Source: Gigantopelta aegis (taxonomy: Eukaryota > Mollusca > Gastropoda > Neomphalida > Peltospiridae). Taken from it: DNA of 64,000 nt. Of the stretch, positions 12,201-25,333 are shown piece after piece. Each line of letters begins with the position of its first letter. Positions within the stretch are counted from its first letter, which is position 1. Made by a program: the position numbers and the translations under genes. The stretch is taken from contig NC_054708.1 of NCBI RefSeq assembly GCF_016097555.1, forward strand, positions 23,921,916 to 23,985,915, given 5' to 3'. Under the pieces are notes generated by a model. It made no database searches. It saw only the letters and a list, made by a program, of their open reading frames with translations, and had not been told where the DNA came from.

Positions 12201-13507
12201 CATTTATATCACTGTCATTGGTGTCATATAGCTGATATGTGCTAACTATCATACGAGTCCACATGTTTGTGCAATATTAGAACCACATCTACAACTACAC
12301 ATTCTGTTGATCGCTTCACCTGTATGTCAAGACAATTGGTTTATGGTAGTACTACACCAAATAACTTCCAGTTGGGTCAAAGTTCGAAGTGAACTCAACT
12401 TTTAATAAGAGTTTGATCTGAGCAAAAGAAATTATGCAATTTTATTTCATCTAGTACCACTGTGTCAAGTAGCTTTGCGCTTGAAACATTTAAGGAGTAC
12501 CTGTAAAAAACAAAAGGTACTCATATTTTGTGCGGAACTAGAGCAATCATAGTACACGTTATCTAAACAAATGAGCCCCATTTGTTCCGATTCAGTTTAA
12601 GGGTGAGGAGTGATAGTAATTATATCTATAGTGTATATGTCGATTGATACACTTCAGGTAGGAGTTTTAGCCACACGTGTTATTATTGTCGTCTATGGGA
12701 TTTGATTTGGTGGTATACACCCGTATGGGCGACTATAGATCTAGCAATGGAAAACATACCCTGGCAATCACTATCAGACATCCAAATATAAAAAATAACA
12801 CGAAGCAAAGACCTCCTCAGACCTATTTAAAAAACCAAAAAAACCCACAAAAAATCCAACGTCGTTGGTGTATTGCAACTTTAGCTATTTTGTCATACTA
12901 GTGAAGCATTTGCAATAGACGCGTTTTGCAGAGCCACATTACTGACAAGCATACTGACAAGCATACCAAATCAGTCAGTCACAGGAAAGGTTTAGCAAGG
13001 GACATCCAGGAGGGGTAACAAAACTAAAACAAAAACGCCAACCACTCTCCAACCCCCCCCCCCCCCCACCCCCCCACCCCAAGTATTTTAACTTCATATA
13101 ATTTCCGTTCCTCCGTATGCACATTGATGATGATGATGAGCCCTAATCCTACCCAACCCCTCTCGCACCAAGGCTGGAGCAAAATCGGGAAAAATTAGCT
13201 TGCCTGAAACCTTTTCACCATGTATTTCCATCAATCTACCTACAATAATAGTAACACTGTTATATTTTATGTAAAAAAAATAAAAAAAAATAAAAAAATA
13301 TATATAGCTGTTTGGGGAATTTTCGTTTAATTCGGGTAAAAATCAGCCTGCCCTTCTACAAAAATTAAAGCCCGTACGCCTATGCCTCCATCTCCGTCTA
13401 GTGACTAAATGTACATTCTCGGTATCACGAGAAAACAAGATTCACATTATCCTGGCATTAAGAACCTATGGTTTCGTCCTGACTCGTAGAAAGCAAATTA
13501 ATGTTAA

Positions 13508-13554
<47 letters not shown>

Positions 13555-14291
13555 GAAACAGATCAACTGAACAGGATCAGATTCAGTTACAAGGCAGGAT
13601 ATAACAGATTTTAACGGGCCACCCACTCATTTGATAGGATACTATACATCGTGTAGACAGATGTCTTAAAATTGCTCACTGCAGTGCTTCAGCAATGTTC
13701 CAAACTATATTTAAACCAATTTGTCATCAAAAATACTATTCTCAATCCGTTTACTTTATCACTTTACCCATTATCTACAGAGCCAATCGAAGGAAGAGGG
13801 TGAAAGAACATGACGGTCCTTAAGCTTAAATGGGTTAGAGAAATAGCTCATATTTAAAAGTTGTTTCTTTTCACTTTTTTTTTCCATTCAGTTTTTAGCA
13901 TTTTAACTTTCATGACGTGTCTCAAAACTGTGAAGAGTTCCGACGCTCAATGAACCCCTGGGAAGGCCTTCCAACCCCTAATCCACCCTGAGGAAACCAG
14001 ACGCGGCCCTGCGCTGTATAGTCTCATGTCATCATGTTATTACCACAGTCTAGACGAGAGGTTGCATAGATTTCTAGCACAACTCTGAATATAACACCGC
14101 CGATAGATTTTCCTGGCCGCTTCTTAAAATAACACGGTTAACAAAGCTCGCTTTGTTTTACGGCTCTACCAAAGATGATCACATATGAGGCAATTTTCCC
14201 CTCATAACTGCCCCCCTCCTTCCACCACTACCAAAAAACTCCAACTAAACAAAAAGAAACTAAAACACACACAAAATAAACAAAAAACCAG

Positions 14292-15175
<884 letters not shown>

Positions 15176-15540
15176 TACCCTCTCAGTAGAGCCACGAAAC
15201 AAATTCTAACTGACGTACGATGGTAGCACGATCTTTCCCTCTGTTGAGCCACAAAACAGCTTCTAACTGACGTACGATGGTAGCACGATCGTTCCTTCAG
15301 TAGAGCCACAAAACAGCTTATAACTGACGTACGATGGTAGTACGATCTTTCCTTCAGTAGAGCCACAAAACAACTTATAACTGACGTACGATGGTAGTAC
15401 GATCTTTCCTTCAGTAGAGCCACCAGAGCTTCTAACTGACGTACGATGATCGCACGACCTACCCTTCTCAGCAGACCCACCAGAGCTTCTGATATACGAT
15501 GGACGCACTTCTCAGTAGAACCACCGTAGAACTCTTTACC
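15176..15540. repeat. 57-bp minisatellite
   Basis: Marker word TGACGTACGA recurs at 15211, 15268, 15325, 15382 and 15437: spacing 57, 57, 57, 55. Units read CAGTAGAGCCACAAAACAGC then CTAACTGACGTACGATGGTA. The unit length is a multiple of 3, so one minus frame stays open across the array. Confidence 0.92.
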
Positions 15541-15784
15541 TTTATTTGTAGACCCTCTTGTTAAACTTCGAGATGCGATTAGTGACACAATCTATATATT
15601 TCTGGTAGACCCACCGGAACTTCTGAGGTGCGATGATCACATATCCATCTTCCGAGATGCAATAGGTCATACTCTACCCTTCTTGGTAGAAGCTGTGTTA
15701 CTTGCTGTTCAAACCAGTGCTCTACAACCGATGTATCATTCAAAGACCAAGGTATATAGTCAAATGTATACAAAGAACCCCTTG

Positions 15785-15915
15785 GTCAAGGGCACCATCG
15801 GACGTAAGGGTGGTAGATACTAGGTTGACACCTTGGTATTGACCACCTTCCAGTTTCAGCTTTAACAGCTAAATGGGGAGATGTAAGGTCATTACACTGA
15901 CTTTTCCCTTTCACC
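15785..15915 (+). mobile_element. Decayed SINE-C
   Basis: CATCGGACGTAAGG... GGTTGACACC and GTAAGGTCATTACACTGAC follow the order of SINE-C. Ends not found. Confidence 0.55.
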
Positions 15916-16972
15916 AACCTGGTTTTCATAAAATAGATTTGCAGAATGCCGACTGATGCAGACTAAAGTTGTTGTTTTTGGTGGGGGTTTTATGGGAACA
16001 CAGTGACCGATGATCTTCGTTGTATAAATCCATCTCACATACCTGCGACTGTGTTCCCATAAACGTAAATGCGAACAACCGTATCCCTCCTCCAACCGCC
16101 CCTGAATACGCATGGCCTTTTACGTTAAAGGTTTGGAAGTGTAATTTATTTGGAGCTATTTTGTTCTTATTTTTAGTGTCAAGAATGTAAAATACATAAT
16201 TTGTTTTTGTACTTTGCTATATAAATGAAGAAATAAAGACGAAGACATTTCCATAGGTTTGAATTTGCTTTTTCGTTGGCTTGGTAAAGAACCAGGCTTT
16301 ACTCTTAGCACTAAAAATCTGATGTGCGTGCCCAGGATAGAAAGATTGAACAGGAATACAAAATAAAAACACAGAAACATGCAACTGAGAGGTCAAAAGA
16401 ACATTTTTAATAAGAACAAAATAAAAAATGTATTACTAAAATGGTTAGCGTTATAAAAAATTTAACAGCTATCATAGTGTACATGGTCTGTTCTCTACTT
16501 TGTCATTCCAACACCCAGATGTGGACAGACAATACTCATCAATGACATAATAATAGTTTGCAGACATGAACAGATCCATTGCAAGACTGACACTAAGTGA
16601 ACATGTCGCCTACAACAAGCTAAATAACTCGAGAAAACAATGATGATGATGATGATAAAAGAAGGATAAAGATGAGAAGCATTTCAAAGGGTTAATGTTT
16701 ACCATTTCAATTTCTTTTTTCCCCTTTTTTGTACAGTATTTCGTTCTAATGGTGACTTTTTCTGCTTAAAATACTAATTTCTGCACATCTGATACTTTTA
16801 AGATTCCAAAACTTTCTAATGACTATAATAACGTGTGCTATTTTACCAAACTATATGACATATTATTGGCAGTAGATTAATTCACGTCTCATGATAAACG
16901 TGATTACAATGCAATTAAATTTTCAAATTATCATGTCCACTTTATTCAGGAACCAATTTGACAAAACATCAT
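15916..16972. other. No gene seen; one short hairpin
   Basis: TATGGGAACACAGT near 15990 and its complement ACTGTGTTCCCATA near 16049 make a 14-bp stem with a loop of about 45 bases. Otherwise AT-rich sequence with short chance frames. Confidence 0.5.
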
Positions 16973-17085
16973 GGGCGGAATTTACGAAGCCTGTTTTTTT
17001 TAAACACAGGTGTTTAAGCATTGCAAATACATGTAGTTACACTCGAGTACGACAAAAACAAGCTTAGTAAATTCGGCCCTGTAAC
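16973..17085. mobile_element. Short foldback MITE
   Basis: About 110 bp with ends GGGCGGAATTTACGAAG and, inward from the right, GGGCCGAATTTACTAAG. A second copy lies at 22517-22617 (GGCTGAAATTTATGAAG, ACACAGGTGTTTATGC). Confidence 0.7.
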
Positions 17086-18180
17086 TTTACATTTATGGTT
17101 AGTAGTCGCATATAAACTTGACATGTGTTTGGCATCTATTTCATGCAGAAAATCATGTCATTATGAACGGTGGGATCACAGCACACAGGCTTACAGCGAC
17201 CTATATTGTATACGACACTTCAGCAAGTATGTCTAACAAATATATTTTGATTAATGGAAAAACATTTAACACAGAATATTATAGTAAATCAGGAAATTTT
17301 AGTAAGCAAGAATTTACTGTTAAAAATATTCAAAATGTTAATTTGCATTCTGTATAATAACACATTTAATGACATTATTTTAATATTTAAAGTCTGTATT
17401 TTTTCTGGTCCATTAATTTATTTTTTTAAAATTTAAAAACTAAACATTAATATGATTCCAGTATTATGATCCTGAGAGCATGACATTATAATGTTAGTGA
17501 CTATTTTACTAAACAAGTATCAAAACAATAACAAACAATACATTTAATCAAAGGACTGTACAAAACATTAATAATAATGAAACAATATACTATGTGTATT
17601 TTGATACATTAGCCAATAAAACTAAATTTAAACTTTATCAATAAATGTAACTAAAATTTGACACAATTCATAAAAACATGAAAGCATGCAAATTTAAAAA
17701 TCATTAAAAAGACTGAGAAACAAGTAAACAAGAAACATACATGCTGAATTTACATGGGAAATGACATACATTGCATATTAATATTTGTTACTTTTATTGG
17801 AAAGACAAAACTCTTGGACTAGACTTAGCAAAAGCTACAAAACAGCGAGTGCAATAAAACAAATCTACATAAATAACAATTTTATGATTATCAAGCAATT
17901 GCAAAAAAAAAGGCCCACTAACTAATTTTTACTAACTAAATAAATAATTCACTAAATATTATTTTATTTTATTCCATTCCATTTTATTTTGATTTTAGTT
18001 TTTCATTTTAACAAGACAAGAAGATTCATAAACAATCTAATTCGATTTTACAGCAATACTATATACACTGTCGAAATTTTAATATTAACAATACTTACAT
18101 ATATAGTATAGCTAGAATAAAATATTCAATTATAATTTTGCATCACCTCCAGAAGGAGAAACATTATTTAACTTCAGTTA
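17086..18180. other. AT-rich stretch, nothing recognised
   Basis: Strongly AT-rich (long runs such as TTTTATTTTATTCCATTCC). No repeat ends and no exon with good splice sites. Confidence 0.5.
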
Positions 18181-18197
18181 TTAAAATAAAAAAAATC

Positions 18198-18203
18198 TTT
18201 ATT
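18198..18203 (-). terminator. AATAAA downstream of the orphan exon
   Basis: Minus-strand AATAAA about 110 bases after the TAA of the candidate exon at 18313-18402, followed by a T-rich run. It supports, but does not prove, a real transcript end. Confidence 0.35.
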
Positions 18204-18312
18204 TGAATAACAGCTGCAAAAGAGAAGACACACAAAGGAAACGACAGTTGGTTGTATGAGTGCAATGATAGGTGCATAGACTGTAGTTTTGACAGGTCCG
18301 ATGTAAATTAAT

Positions 18313-18402
18313 TTATGCCAGCTTCAACTTTTGATATTGCTTGAATAAGAACTGATACACTGTTGAGTTTCTGGTACCAAATTCACCGGCTCTGCTAGAC
18401 AG
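18313..18402 (-). CDS. Candidate orphan terminal exon, unrecognised gene
   Basis: Minus strand: polypyrimidine acceptor GTTTGTTTAG, then 29 open codons (LSSRAGEFGTRNSTVY, QFLFKQYQKLKLA) and TAA. An AATAAA follows about 110 bases further on (18203-18198). The segment is GC-richer than its surroundings. The peptide looks protein-like but I do not recognise the family, and no matching upstream exon was found between 18420 and 25238. It is not in phase with ZFYVE27 exon 10 (joining gives a stop). It could be the end of a gene with small exons, an alternative 3' exon, a pseudogene fragment or chance. Confidence 0.33.
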   Translation of the reverse strand: MSSRAGEFGTRNSTVYQFLFKQYQKLKLA

Positions 18403-18474
18403 CTAAACAAACAAAATGTTCAAAAACATTTAAACTGTGATATACTTGTCAGGTCTTGACCATAACATTTTTCA

Positions 18475-18760
18475 GTCGTAGCCTGCCGGGCTACCAGGTT
18501 ATGAAATCTGGTATCCCTCAGTAAACATTAGTATCCCCATAATGTTAATAAAAAAATAAAAAAAAGAGAGAAAAAACTCAAATCATTTATTTTTATTAAA
18601 ACATGTTGTTTTAGGTGTTTAAGCATCTTGTTGATTGTGTAGTAACTGGATGTGCCAAAAAATCTAGTAGCCCGGCGGACTACCATGTTTAGACATCTGG
18701 TAGCCCAAATGAGAAATTGGTAGCCAAAAGACCCCGGGCTAAGACTAAGGTCGAGCCCTG
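18475..18760. repeat. GCCCGG-type short direct repeat
   Basis: GTAGCCTGCCGGGCTACCA (about 18478) and GTAGCCCGGCGGACTACCA (about 18667), each followed after about 10 bases by CTGGTA, about 190 bases apart. Possibly remains of an old element. Confidence 0.45.
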
Positions 18761-19119
18761 CTTGTAAAATTCCACATAATTTTGTTTTAAACTTAGTAAA
18801 GGTCAGTATATATTTCCAGCATTTTTCATTATCAGAGCAGTTGCAGGGTTTTTCTAAGGAGGAAGTGCGAAATACAGTACAATATTTTAAAATATACCAA
18901 CATGAATTTATATAGAAATTTCAAAGGTATTTTGAAGTTTGGGGAAGAAGGGTGAACCCAGCACAATTCCCCCGGATTTTTGCACCTGAAAAATACTTGT
19001 GTTGGGGTTTACAAAGCATAGAGAGCTACATTCGTTGCTGGTAAACATTTAATGAAACGGTGTTTGGAAATCATCTGTGATCAAAACATAATATAACTCT
19101 ACCAATAACTGACCAAAAC

Positions 19120-19411
19120 AATTTTGTTTTTGTTTTATTTAACAACACCACTAGAGCACATGAATTTATTAATCATCGGCTATTGGATGTCAAACATTTG
19201 GTAAGTTTGACATATAGTCTTAGAGAGGAAACCCGCTACATTTTTCCATTAGTAGCAAGAGATCTTTTATATGCACCATCCCACAGATAAGACAGCACAT
19301 ACCACAGCCTTTGATACACCAGATGTGGTGCACTGGCTGGAACGAGAAGTAGCCCAATGTGCCCACCGATGGGGATCGATCCCAAACCGATCACGCTACG
19401 TCCCACCCTCC
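19120..19411 (-). mobile_element. SINE-A, antisense, with head
   Basis: GTTTTATTTAACAACACCAC through TTATATGCACCATCCCACAG to GGGATCGATCCCAAACCGAT and GCTACGTCCC. No clear target duplication. Confidence 0.85.
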
Positions 19412-19712
19412 ACCTCCACCCCCACCCCCCCCACCCCCAACCAAAACAAAAAGTCTACTGGGCCTTCATTAATTTTGTCGAGTTTTTAAAATGATGTCCC
19501 GAGAACATACAAAATGTTACTGATAAAGTTTTACCTTATTCTAGATGATTAAAAAAAAAAGCATTTTATTTTAATTTCTTTGCCAATGCAACAGCAATCG
19601 CACAACAGACTACACAGATATATTTGGCATCATTCTCCAGTAATCATTTCTCATTAACGTGTTAATGAATGGCAGAGTAGAGTATGACCAAAATGTAACT
19701 GTAAACTTAAAA

Positions 19713-19892
19713 CTATAGAGAAATCCCTCTAAACCAGACCCTCTGTAAACCGAAAATCCCTCAAAACTGGACGTTTTTCATGGTCCCTTTTTAAATAGGA
19801 GTACATAAAATAACCTCTCTAAACCAAATACCCCTTGAAACCAGACTTTTTGCTTAGTCCCTTGGGTGTCCAGTTTAGAGAGCATGCACTGT
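19713..19892. mobile_element. Degenerate pogo-like MITE relative
   Basis: Shares TCTAAACC, TTTTTCATGGTCC and TGTCCAGTTTAGAG-like words in the same order as 24198-24372. Terminal repeats are decayed. Confidence 0.55.
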
Positions 19893-20570
19893 ACCAGAAT
19901 GAAATACATTGTATATGCTTTCTTGTTCCCATTTATAAACAACTGCAATAGCAAGTGCACTAACATAAACTTTTACAAATATAACAAGTAGTCACTATAT
20001 AAATTAACACACAAACAAAACAACAAAAAACATAACAAATTTGTTTTGTTTTTTAAAAGTCCAAAAATCACATAAAATAAAAATATAACTAATTACTTTC
20101 TATACTACGTTGATATTGCTCAATACATGCAAATAGGCAAAATACAAAATTGTCAACAGTTACCGTCATGAATTAATGTTAGTAGCAAGTATGGATGAAA
20201 TAGTTGAGTGGAAAAAAGCAATGTCATCTATAAAAGAACAAATCCCAAAAGGTTTTATAAGTTTACTACAAAATGTGAAATTGCTACATGTGCCGTCTGC
20301 TCAGAATAAAATGATTTTCTGGCCAGCATATTGAGGCCTTACTGCCATCTAATTGCACCAAAGTATATCATGTTACAATATCACAAGATTCTAACCACAC
20401 GAGAACACAGCAGATATTGCTTTCAATTGCTACTACATACCAATTTTTGAAAGAATAAATTCAATATAACATTTTGTCTTGATTTCTCTTGGACTGTTAT
20501 ATACAGAGATGATATAAAGTTTTTGTAATTTGGAAAATATTATTTAATAAATAATTTGATATCAAAAAGC
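19893..20570. other. No gene or repeat recognised
   Basis: AT-rich DNA between the decayed pogo-like element and the 83-bp array. No supported exon. Confidence 0.45.
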
Positions 20571-20975
20571 GGTGTTCTCATGATGCGATTAATTGCACCC
20601 ACTTGGTGGCCCTACAAAAATTGGAACGTATAGACTAAAATCATTCCGATTCAGGTGTTCTCATGATGCGATTAATTGCACCCACTTGGTGGCCCTACAA
20701 CAATTGGAACGTATAGACTAAAATCATTCCGATTCAGGTGTTCTCATGATGCGATTAATTGCACCCACTTGGTGGCCCTACAACAATTGGAACGTATAGA
20801 CTAAAATCATTCCGATTCAGGTGTTCTCATGATGCGATTAATTGCACCCACTTGGTGGCCCTACAACAATTGGAACGTATAGACTAAAATCATTCCGATT
20901 CAGGTGTTCTCACAGTGCGATTCGATCGCATGCGACAAGTCGGGTGACTAATTGCGTAATGAGAATACCCTATAA
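20571..20975. repeat. 83-bp tandem array inside an inverted-ended element
   Basis: Four near-identical 83-bp units start at 20571, 20654, 20737 and 20820, and a fifth partial unit at 20903. Units begin GGTGTTCTCATGATGCGATT. The right end, read inward, is GGGTATTCTCATTACGCAAT, resembling the unit start, so the array appears to be an expanded left end of a foldback element. Confidence 0.9.
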
Positions 20976-21343
20976 GACCATCCATAAAAATATTGAAAGA
21001 CGAAACCCAAATGCTACCAGTAGACTGTTTATTTTACTTTATGTTTTAAATTAAATTAATTTTAATTTTAAAAGCTTGGTGCAAAGACTACAAAGGAAAT
21101 AAGATTTTTTATTTTTTACATAATATATTTTAAGTAATACACAAAACCCCACAGACAGAATGAAACAGGACAGGACTAATGCACACGTGTACATAATAAT
21201 GTACTTCTACACAAAAGCACCATAGACCATGTGGCTTACCTGAAATTAAATATTAAAAATGTATTTTAATGTTGACCAAACATAAGTAATAAATATATCA
21301 CAATGTACATGGCAGGATGAATGGATTGATGAGTAAAATACAA

Positions 21344-21403
<60 letters not shown>

Positions 21404-21814
21404 AAAGCCTAAAAACAGATAAAACAATATACTGAATCATGAACTATTATAACAGCAAAAAGGGACCAGTCACCACTGATAAAAAAAATATTTAATACTA
21501 ACTTCTAATAATAATCACTTAAAATCTAATTATTACCTGGTCCCAGCTACTCAATAACATGACAAAATAATAACAAAAAGCTAGTATAAACTAATTATAA
21601 TTTTTTTAAAACGTTCCACTAAAACAGAAACATGACTAGTAATTATATTGCTGGTTAACTGTTTGAAATCTCTAGTCACATTTTCTTATTTTGACTTTAG
21701 CTGTAACTGTAATTTATCCTAGCAACCAGCAAGAAACGTTAACAATTACAGGCTTTGTTACCTGTCGAGATAGTGGCTCAAGTTTGTTAATTAATGCCTA
21801 TCTACTTAAAAACA
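20976..21814. other. AT-rich stretch with (TA)n
   Basis: Contains (TA)n at 21350-21398. No exon or element end recognised. Confidence 0.5.
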
Positions 21815-21870
21815 TGCACCATCCCACACCACAGACTTTGATATACCAGTTGTGGTGCACTGGCAGGGGA
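21815..21870 (-). mobile_element. SINE core fragment
   Basis: GCACCATCCCACACCACAGA and CAGTTGTGGTGCACTGGC only. About 55 bases of the antisense core. Confidence 0.55.
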
Positions 21871-22117
21871 AAAAAAAATCCAAAGGGTCCACTGAATGAA
21901 AAAGTTGTCACCATCGCGGCTGTCAGAAAAGTAATGCATATATCTCACCTTTATACCTTGTAAAGGTGAGACTGTGGAGATCATATATAGTAAACAATTG
22001 TTTACCAAGGCAAATTTATGAATTAGAGCCACATATTTATAAAGATTAAAGTCCAGATTAGGGTTGACACTGGAACAATTTAGTTTTAGCCAAGTTTGAG
22101 ATATGTAGAGCATTTCC

Positions 22118-22984
22118 TTGAAATTTTATTAGCAATGGTTAATTTAAAGAAAAATGTATGAGCCAAAGACTAAATGTAGTAAGCCATTTTTTTTAAAAAT
22201 TAACAATTTAATTGGCTAATTTGGCAATGGATTCAAGACTTAACAGTTTCTGACTTTTAACTATTTGTATGGGTGACACATTATTCAAGCCTTAAATCTA
22301 GACTTAAAAGCTTTACAAACAGGAGGCCAAATTGCTAAATGAAAAATATGAAACATTTATCACAAAAACCTCACATAAAGCGTGAGTCATAAATCATGTA
22401 TACTGCTGCACAAAGGCACACGCCAGTTTGACTACAAGCTAGAACCTCTACAGCCATCATGGCAATAAGCGTTTGGTCTCCCTTTAACAATTTAAAAAGG
22501 TTCTGACATGCAGACTCTATGGGCTGAAATTTATGAAGCCTATTTTTTTAGACACAGGTGTTTATGCATTATAAATGTATATAGTTACAGGCATGTAAGA
22601 CATTTATAAATTAGACCCTATATATTCAATGCAGCTATGATAGTAACTATTTAAAATCCGCAAAGACTAACAACTTGATAAAACAAATCAGTAGTCCTGC
22701 TGAACTATAATAAACAGTAAACCTGAACTGATCACAAACAACACTACACAATAAAACTACTATCACTGTAAATATAAAAAAACAAACAAATATTTCTCCA
22801 ATAATTAACTTGAGCTTCAGAATCAATCACGCAAAGTTTCAGGCAACATTTTGTTTTCTAAATCTTGATTAGAGATATTCTAGTCAACTGAAAACTGATT
22901 AGCAGCTAGTGTTTAATTTTTTTAAATTGTGTGGCAATCTCTGAAATTTGCGTAGAGAATCACGACGCGATACTGAACAAAATG
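22118..22984. other. No gene seen apart from one short MITE
   Basis: AT-rich. Holds the MITE at 22517-22617. Position 22985-23255 is a degenerate relative of the TTAA family-2 element at 42044 (CCCGAGTTTACTGC, TTTTAAAATGTT). Confidence 0.5.
22517..22617. mobile_element. Second copy of the short foldback MITE
   Basis: Same order of words as 16973-17085, including AGACACAGGTGTTTATGC and ATGTATATAGTTACA. More diverged at the right end. Confidence 0.6.
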
Positions 22985-23277
22985 TTCGCTGTATTTATAA
23001 CTTAAAGATAATATCCCGAGTTTACTGCTATTTTAAAATGTTTAAAATTACATATTTAATATAAAAAAAAAATTCTGTCTGGAAGGTCAATACCGCTCTA
23101 TATACATTCAATATGTTTCTGATATGAGCCTTTTTTAACAACTAATGTTACATATCAAATACATTTTCTTGTTTATAATATCAATGTCTGCATATTCTAC
23201 ATGTCTTAGTGTTTGTGCTAGCCCAAACTTCTAATAATCTTGAATGTCTGAAAAAATACACATAAAATAAAATGAAG

Positions 23278-23507
23278 GAAATGTTTTATTTAACGATGCA
23301 CTCAACACATTTTATTTACAATTATATGGCGTCAGACATATGGTTAAGGACCACACATATATTGAGAGAGGAAACCTGCTGTTGCCACTTCATGGGCTAC
23401 TGTTTTCGATTAGCAGCAAGGGATCTTTTATATGCACCATCCCACATACAGGATAGTACATACCACAGCCATTGTTTCACCAGTTGTGGAGCACTGGCTG
23501 GAACAAG
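23278..23507 (-). mobile_element. SINE-B, 5' truncated, 14-bp target duplication
   Basis: AAAATAAAATGAAG at 23264-23277 and 23508-23521. Body GAAATGTTTTATTTAACGAT to GCACTGGCTGGAACAAG. Confidence 0.95.
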
Positions 23508-23669
23508 AAAATAAAATGAAGTCGGAGCATCTACAAACTTCATGAAAATCAGAAACACATCCAAAATACAGAATCTGACATTCTGAAACAAGAAAATGTA
23601 TTTAATATTGAGTTTTACGTCTCTGGTAGCCAGTGACACGAGTCCGATCGTTTTGTTCTGTGTGCAATA

Positions 23670-23946
23670 TTTCATTTCATTTCAACTTATTTCCGTGCTT
23701 ATATCCAATTAAGGTTCAAGCACGCTGTCCTGGGCACACACATCAGCCATCTGGGCTGTCTGTCCAGGATAGTGGGTCAGTTGTTAATTGTTAGTGTTTA
23801 GTGAGAGAGAAGAGGCGTAGTGGCCCTACATCTACCCACTGAGTTGTTAAAACTCGCTCTGGGTGGGAGCCGGTACCGGGCTGCGAACCCTGTACCTACC
23901 AGCCTTATGTCCAATGGCTTAACCACAATGACACCGAGGCCCGTTT
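23670..23946 (-). mobile_element. SINE-C, full length, 9-bp target duplication
   Basis: TGTGCAATA at 23661-23669 and 23947-23955. Contains antisense CCGTGCTTATATCCAATTAA, GTGAGAGAGAAGAGG, GGTACCGGGCTGCGAACCC and GGCTTAACCAC. Confidence 0.93.
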
Positions 23947-24197
23947 TGTGCAATAAAATATATTTTCAAACAAACAATGGCAGCATACTCAGGACAGTAT
24001 CTTTAACGCAGAAAGTGACAGTAAGATACACACTGGTGATGATGAATATAAAAACAACACTTCTGGCATGGGTATTTTCAGGCAATGCAGCACCATAGAT
24101 AATGCTAAATGAGTTAGCAATATAGCATCGAAAAAAAAGCCACGTCATTTGTTCTACTATTCTGGCTCAACTACATATATATACATATACATGTATA

Positions 24198-24372
24198 CAG
24201 TGACACCTCACAAAACCGGACCCTCAGTAAACCGGAATTCCCTTATAACCAGACATTTTTCATGGTCCGTTTTTTAAAATCAGTACAGAACTTAACATCT
24301 CTAAACTGAATACCTCTTAAAACCGGACACTTACTTGGTCCCAAAGGTGTCCGGTTTAGAGGGGTTTCACTG
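24198..24372. mobile_element. pogo-like MITE
   Basis: 175 bp between TA dinucleotides (24196-24197, 24373-24374). Ends CAGTGACACCTC and, inward from the right, CAGTGAAACCCCTC; internal ACCGGAC words repeat. An older relative without intact ends lies at about 19713-19892. Confidence 0.7.
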
Positions 24373-24847
24373 TATGTATGTATGTATGTATGTATGGATG
24401 TATATATATATATATATATATACAAGTCTTAGAATAGTCTCTCTAAATATCTGTTAGTCTTGTCTCACACTGTTATTGGATTAGATATCATTGAAGCACG
24501 GTTTAAAAATTATTAACTGAAACTTTAACAAATAATTAATAACAGAGGCAGATCCAGGGGTGTGTGTGTGTGAAGAAAGGCAGGGAACCCATCTCTCTCC
24601 TAAATATATTCTAGTGACTAGTTTTCTGGCTTTAAAAATAAATATATGGATTGCCCTTTTCATGGGTCCATGTGCCCCTTTTTCCCTTTGCTATCCCTCC
24701 CTCCCTCCCTCCAATATTTCCTGGATTCACTCCTGAATGAGAGCAGGCGCTATGCTTATAAAACATTTTAAAAATATGGACTTGGGCTTCCAATGTCTGA
24801 AAAATATTCATGACAGTGTCATACATATAGCATTTAGCCATTCAGAC

Positions 24848-24853
24848 TTTATT
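24848..24853 (-). terminator. Possible ZFYVE27 poly(A) signal
   Basis: Reads AATAAA on the minus strand about 390 bases past the ZFYVE27 stop. No nearer canonical hexamer was seen. Unverified. Confidence 0.35.
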
Positions 24854-25238
24854 AAAAGTCCATACTTTGGAAGTTTTATAAGTACAGGTCTAGATGACAA
24901 AAATGGGATTAAATAAGACTGTTGATTTAAAGAACGAATACAATATTATCACACTTTCTTGTCTTCTAACATTGGAAATCTACATATATTGGTATTTCAT
25001 CAGAAATTCCAGAGTGGGGCTAGTAACACCCAACCATAATGCCTTTGTTCTTCTTCGGTAGTCCCATGCTTTTAAATATGAGATCAAACCTGGATCCCTA
25101 GACTGTTTTTCTGTGTATGATCCAACAGTCTAAAAATACTGGTCCTTGAAAAACACACTGTCACTACTAAAAGAGAAGAAACACCAGTGGTTGGTGGTCA
25201 GACCCAGAACACCTGGTGGTGGTCGGCACACGAAACGG

Positions 25239-25333
25239 TCAGCTCACTTTGTCCTTGTCCTTGTCGCTGGACTTGGTCAGAAGTTGGTGGCATTTTACAC
25301 AGACAAGAACAGTCTCAGTCTGGGCAGCTGGGG
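25239..25333 (-). CDS. ZFYVE27: ZFYVE27 exon 11 (FYVE last zinc pair and C terminus)
   Basis: Acceptor GTTTTTTTCAG. Encodes APAAQTETVLVCVKCHQL and a Lys/Asp-rich tail ending KVS-stop (TGA at 25241-25239). It is 6.3 kb from exon 10, the intron filled with nested transposons. Confidence 0.95.

Noticed and set aside
20571..20902. CRISPR-like array
   Set aside because: The 83-bp units are directly abutting with no unique spacers, and the genome is eukaryotic.
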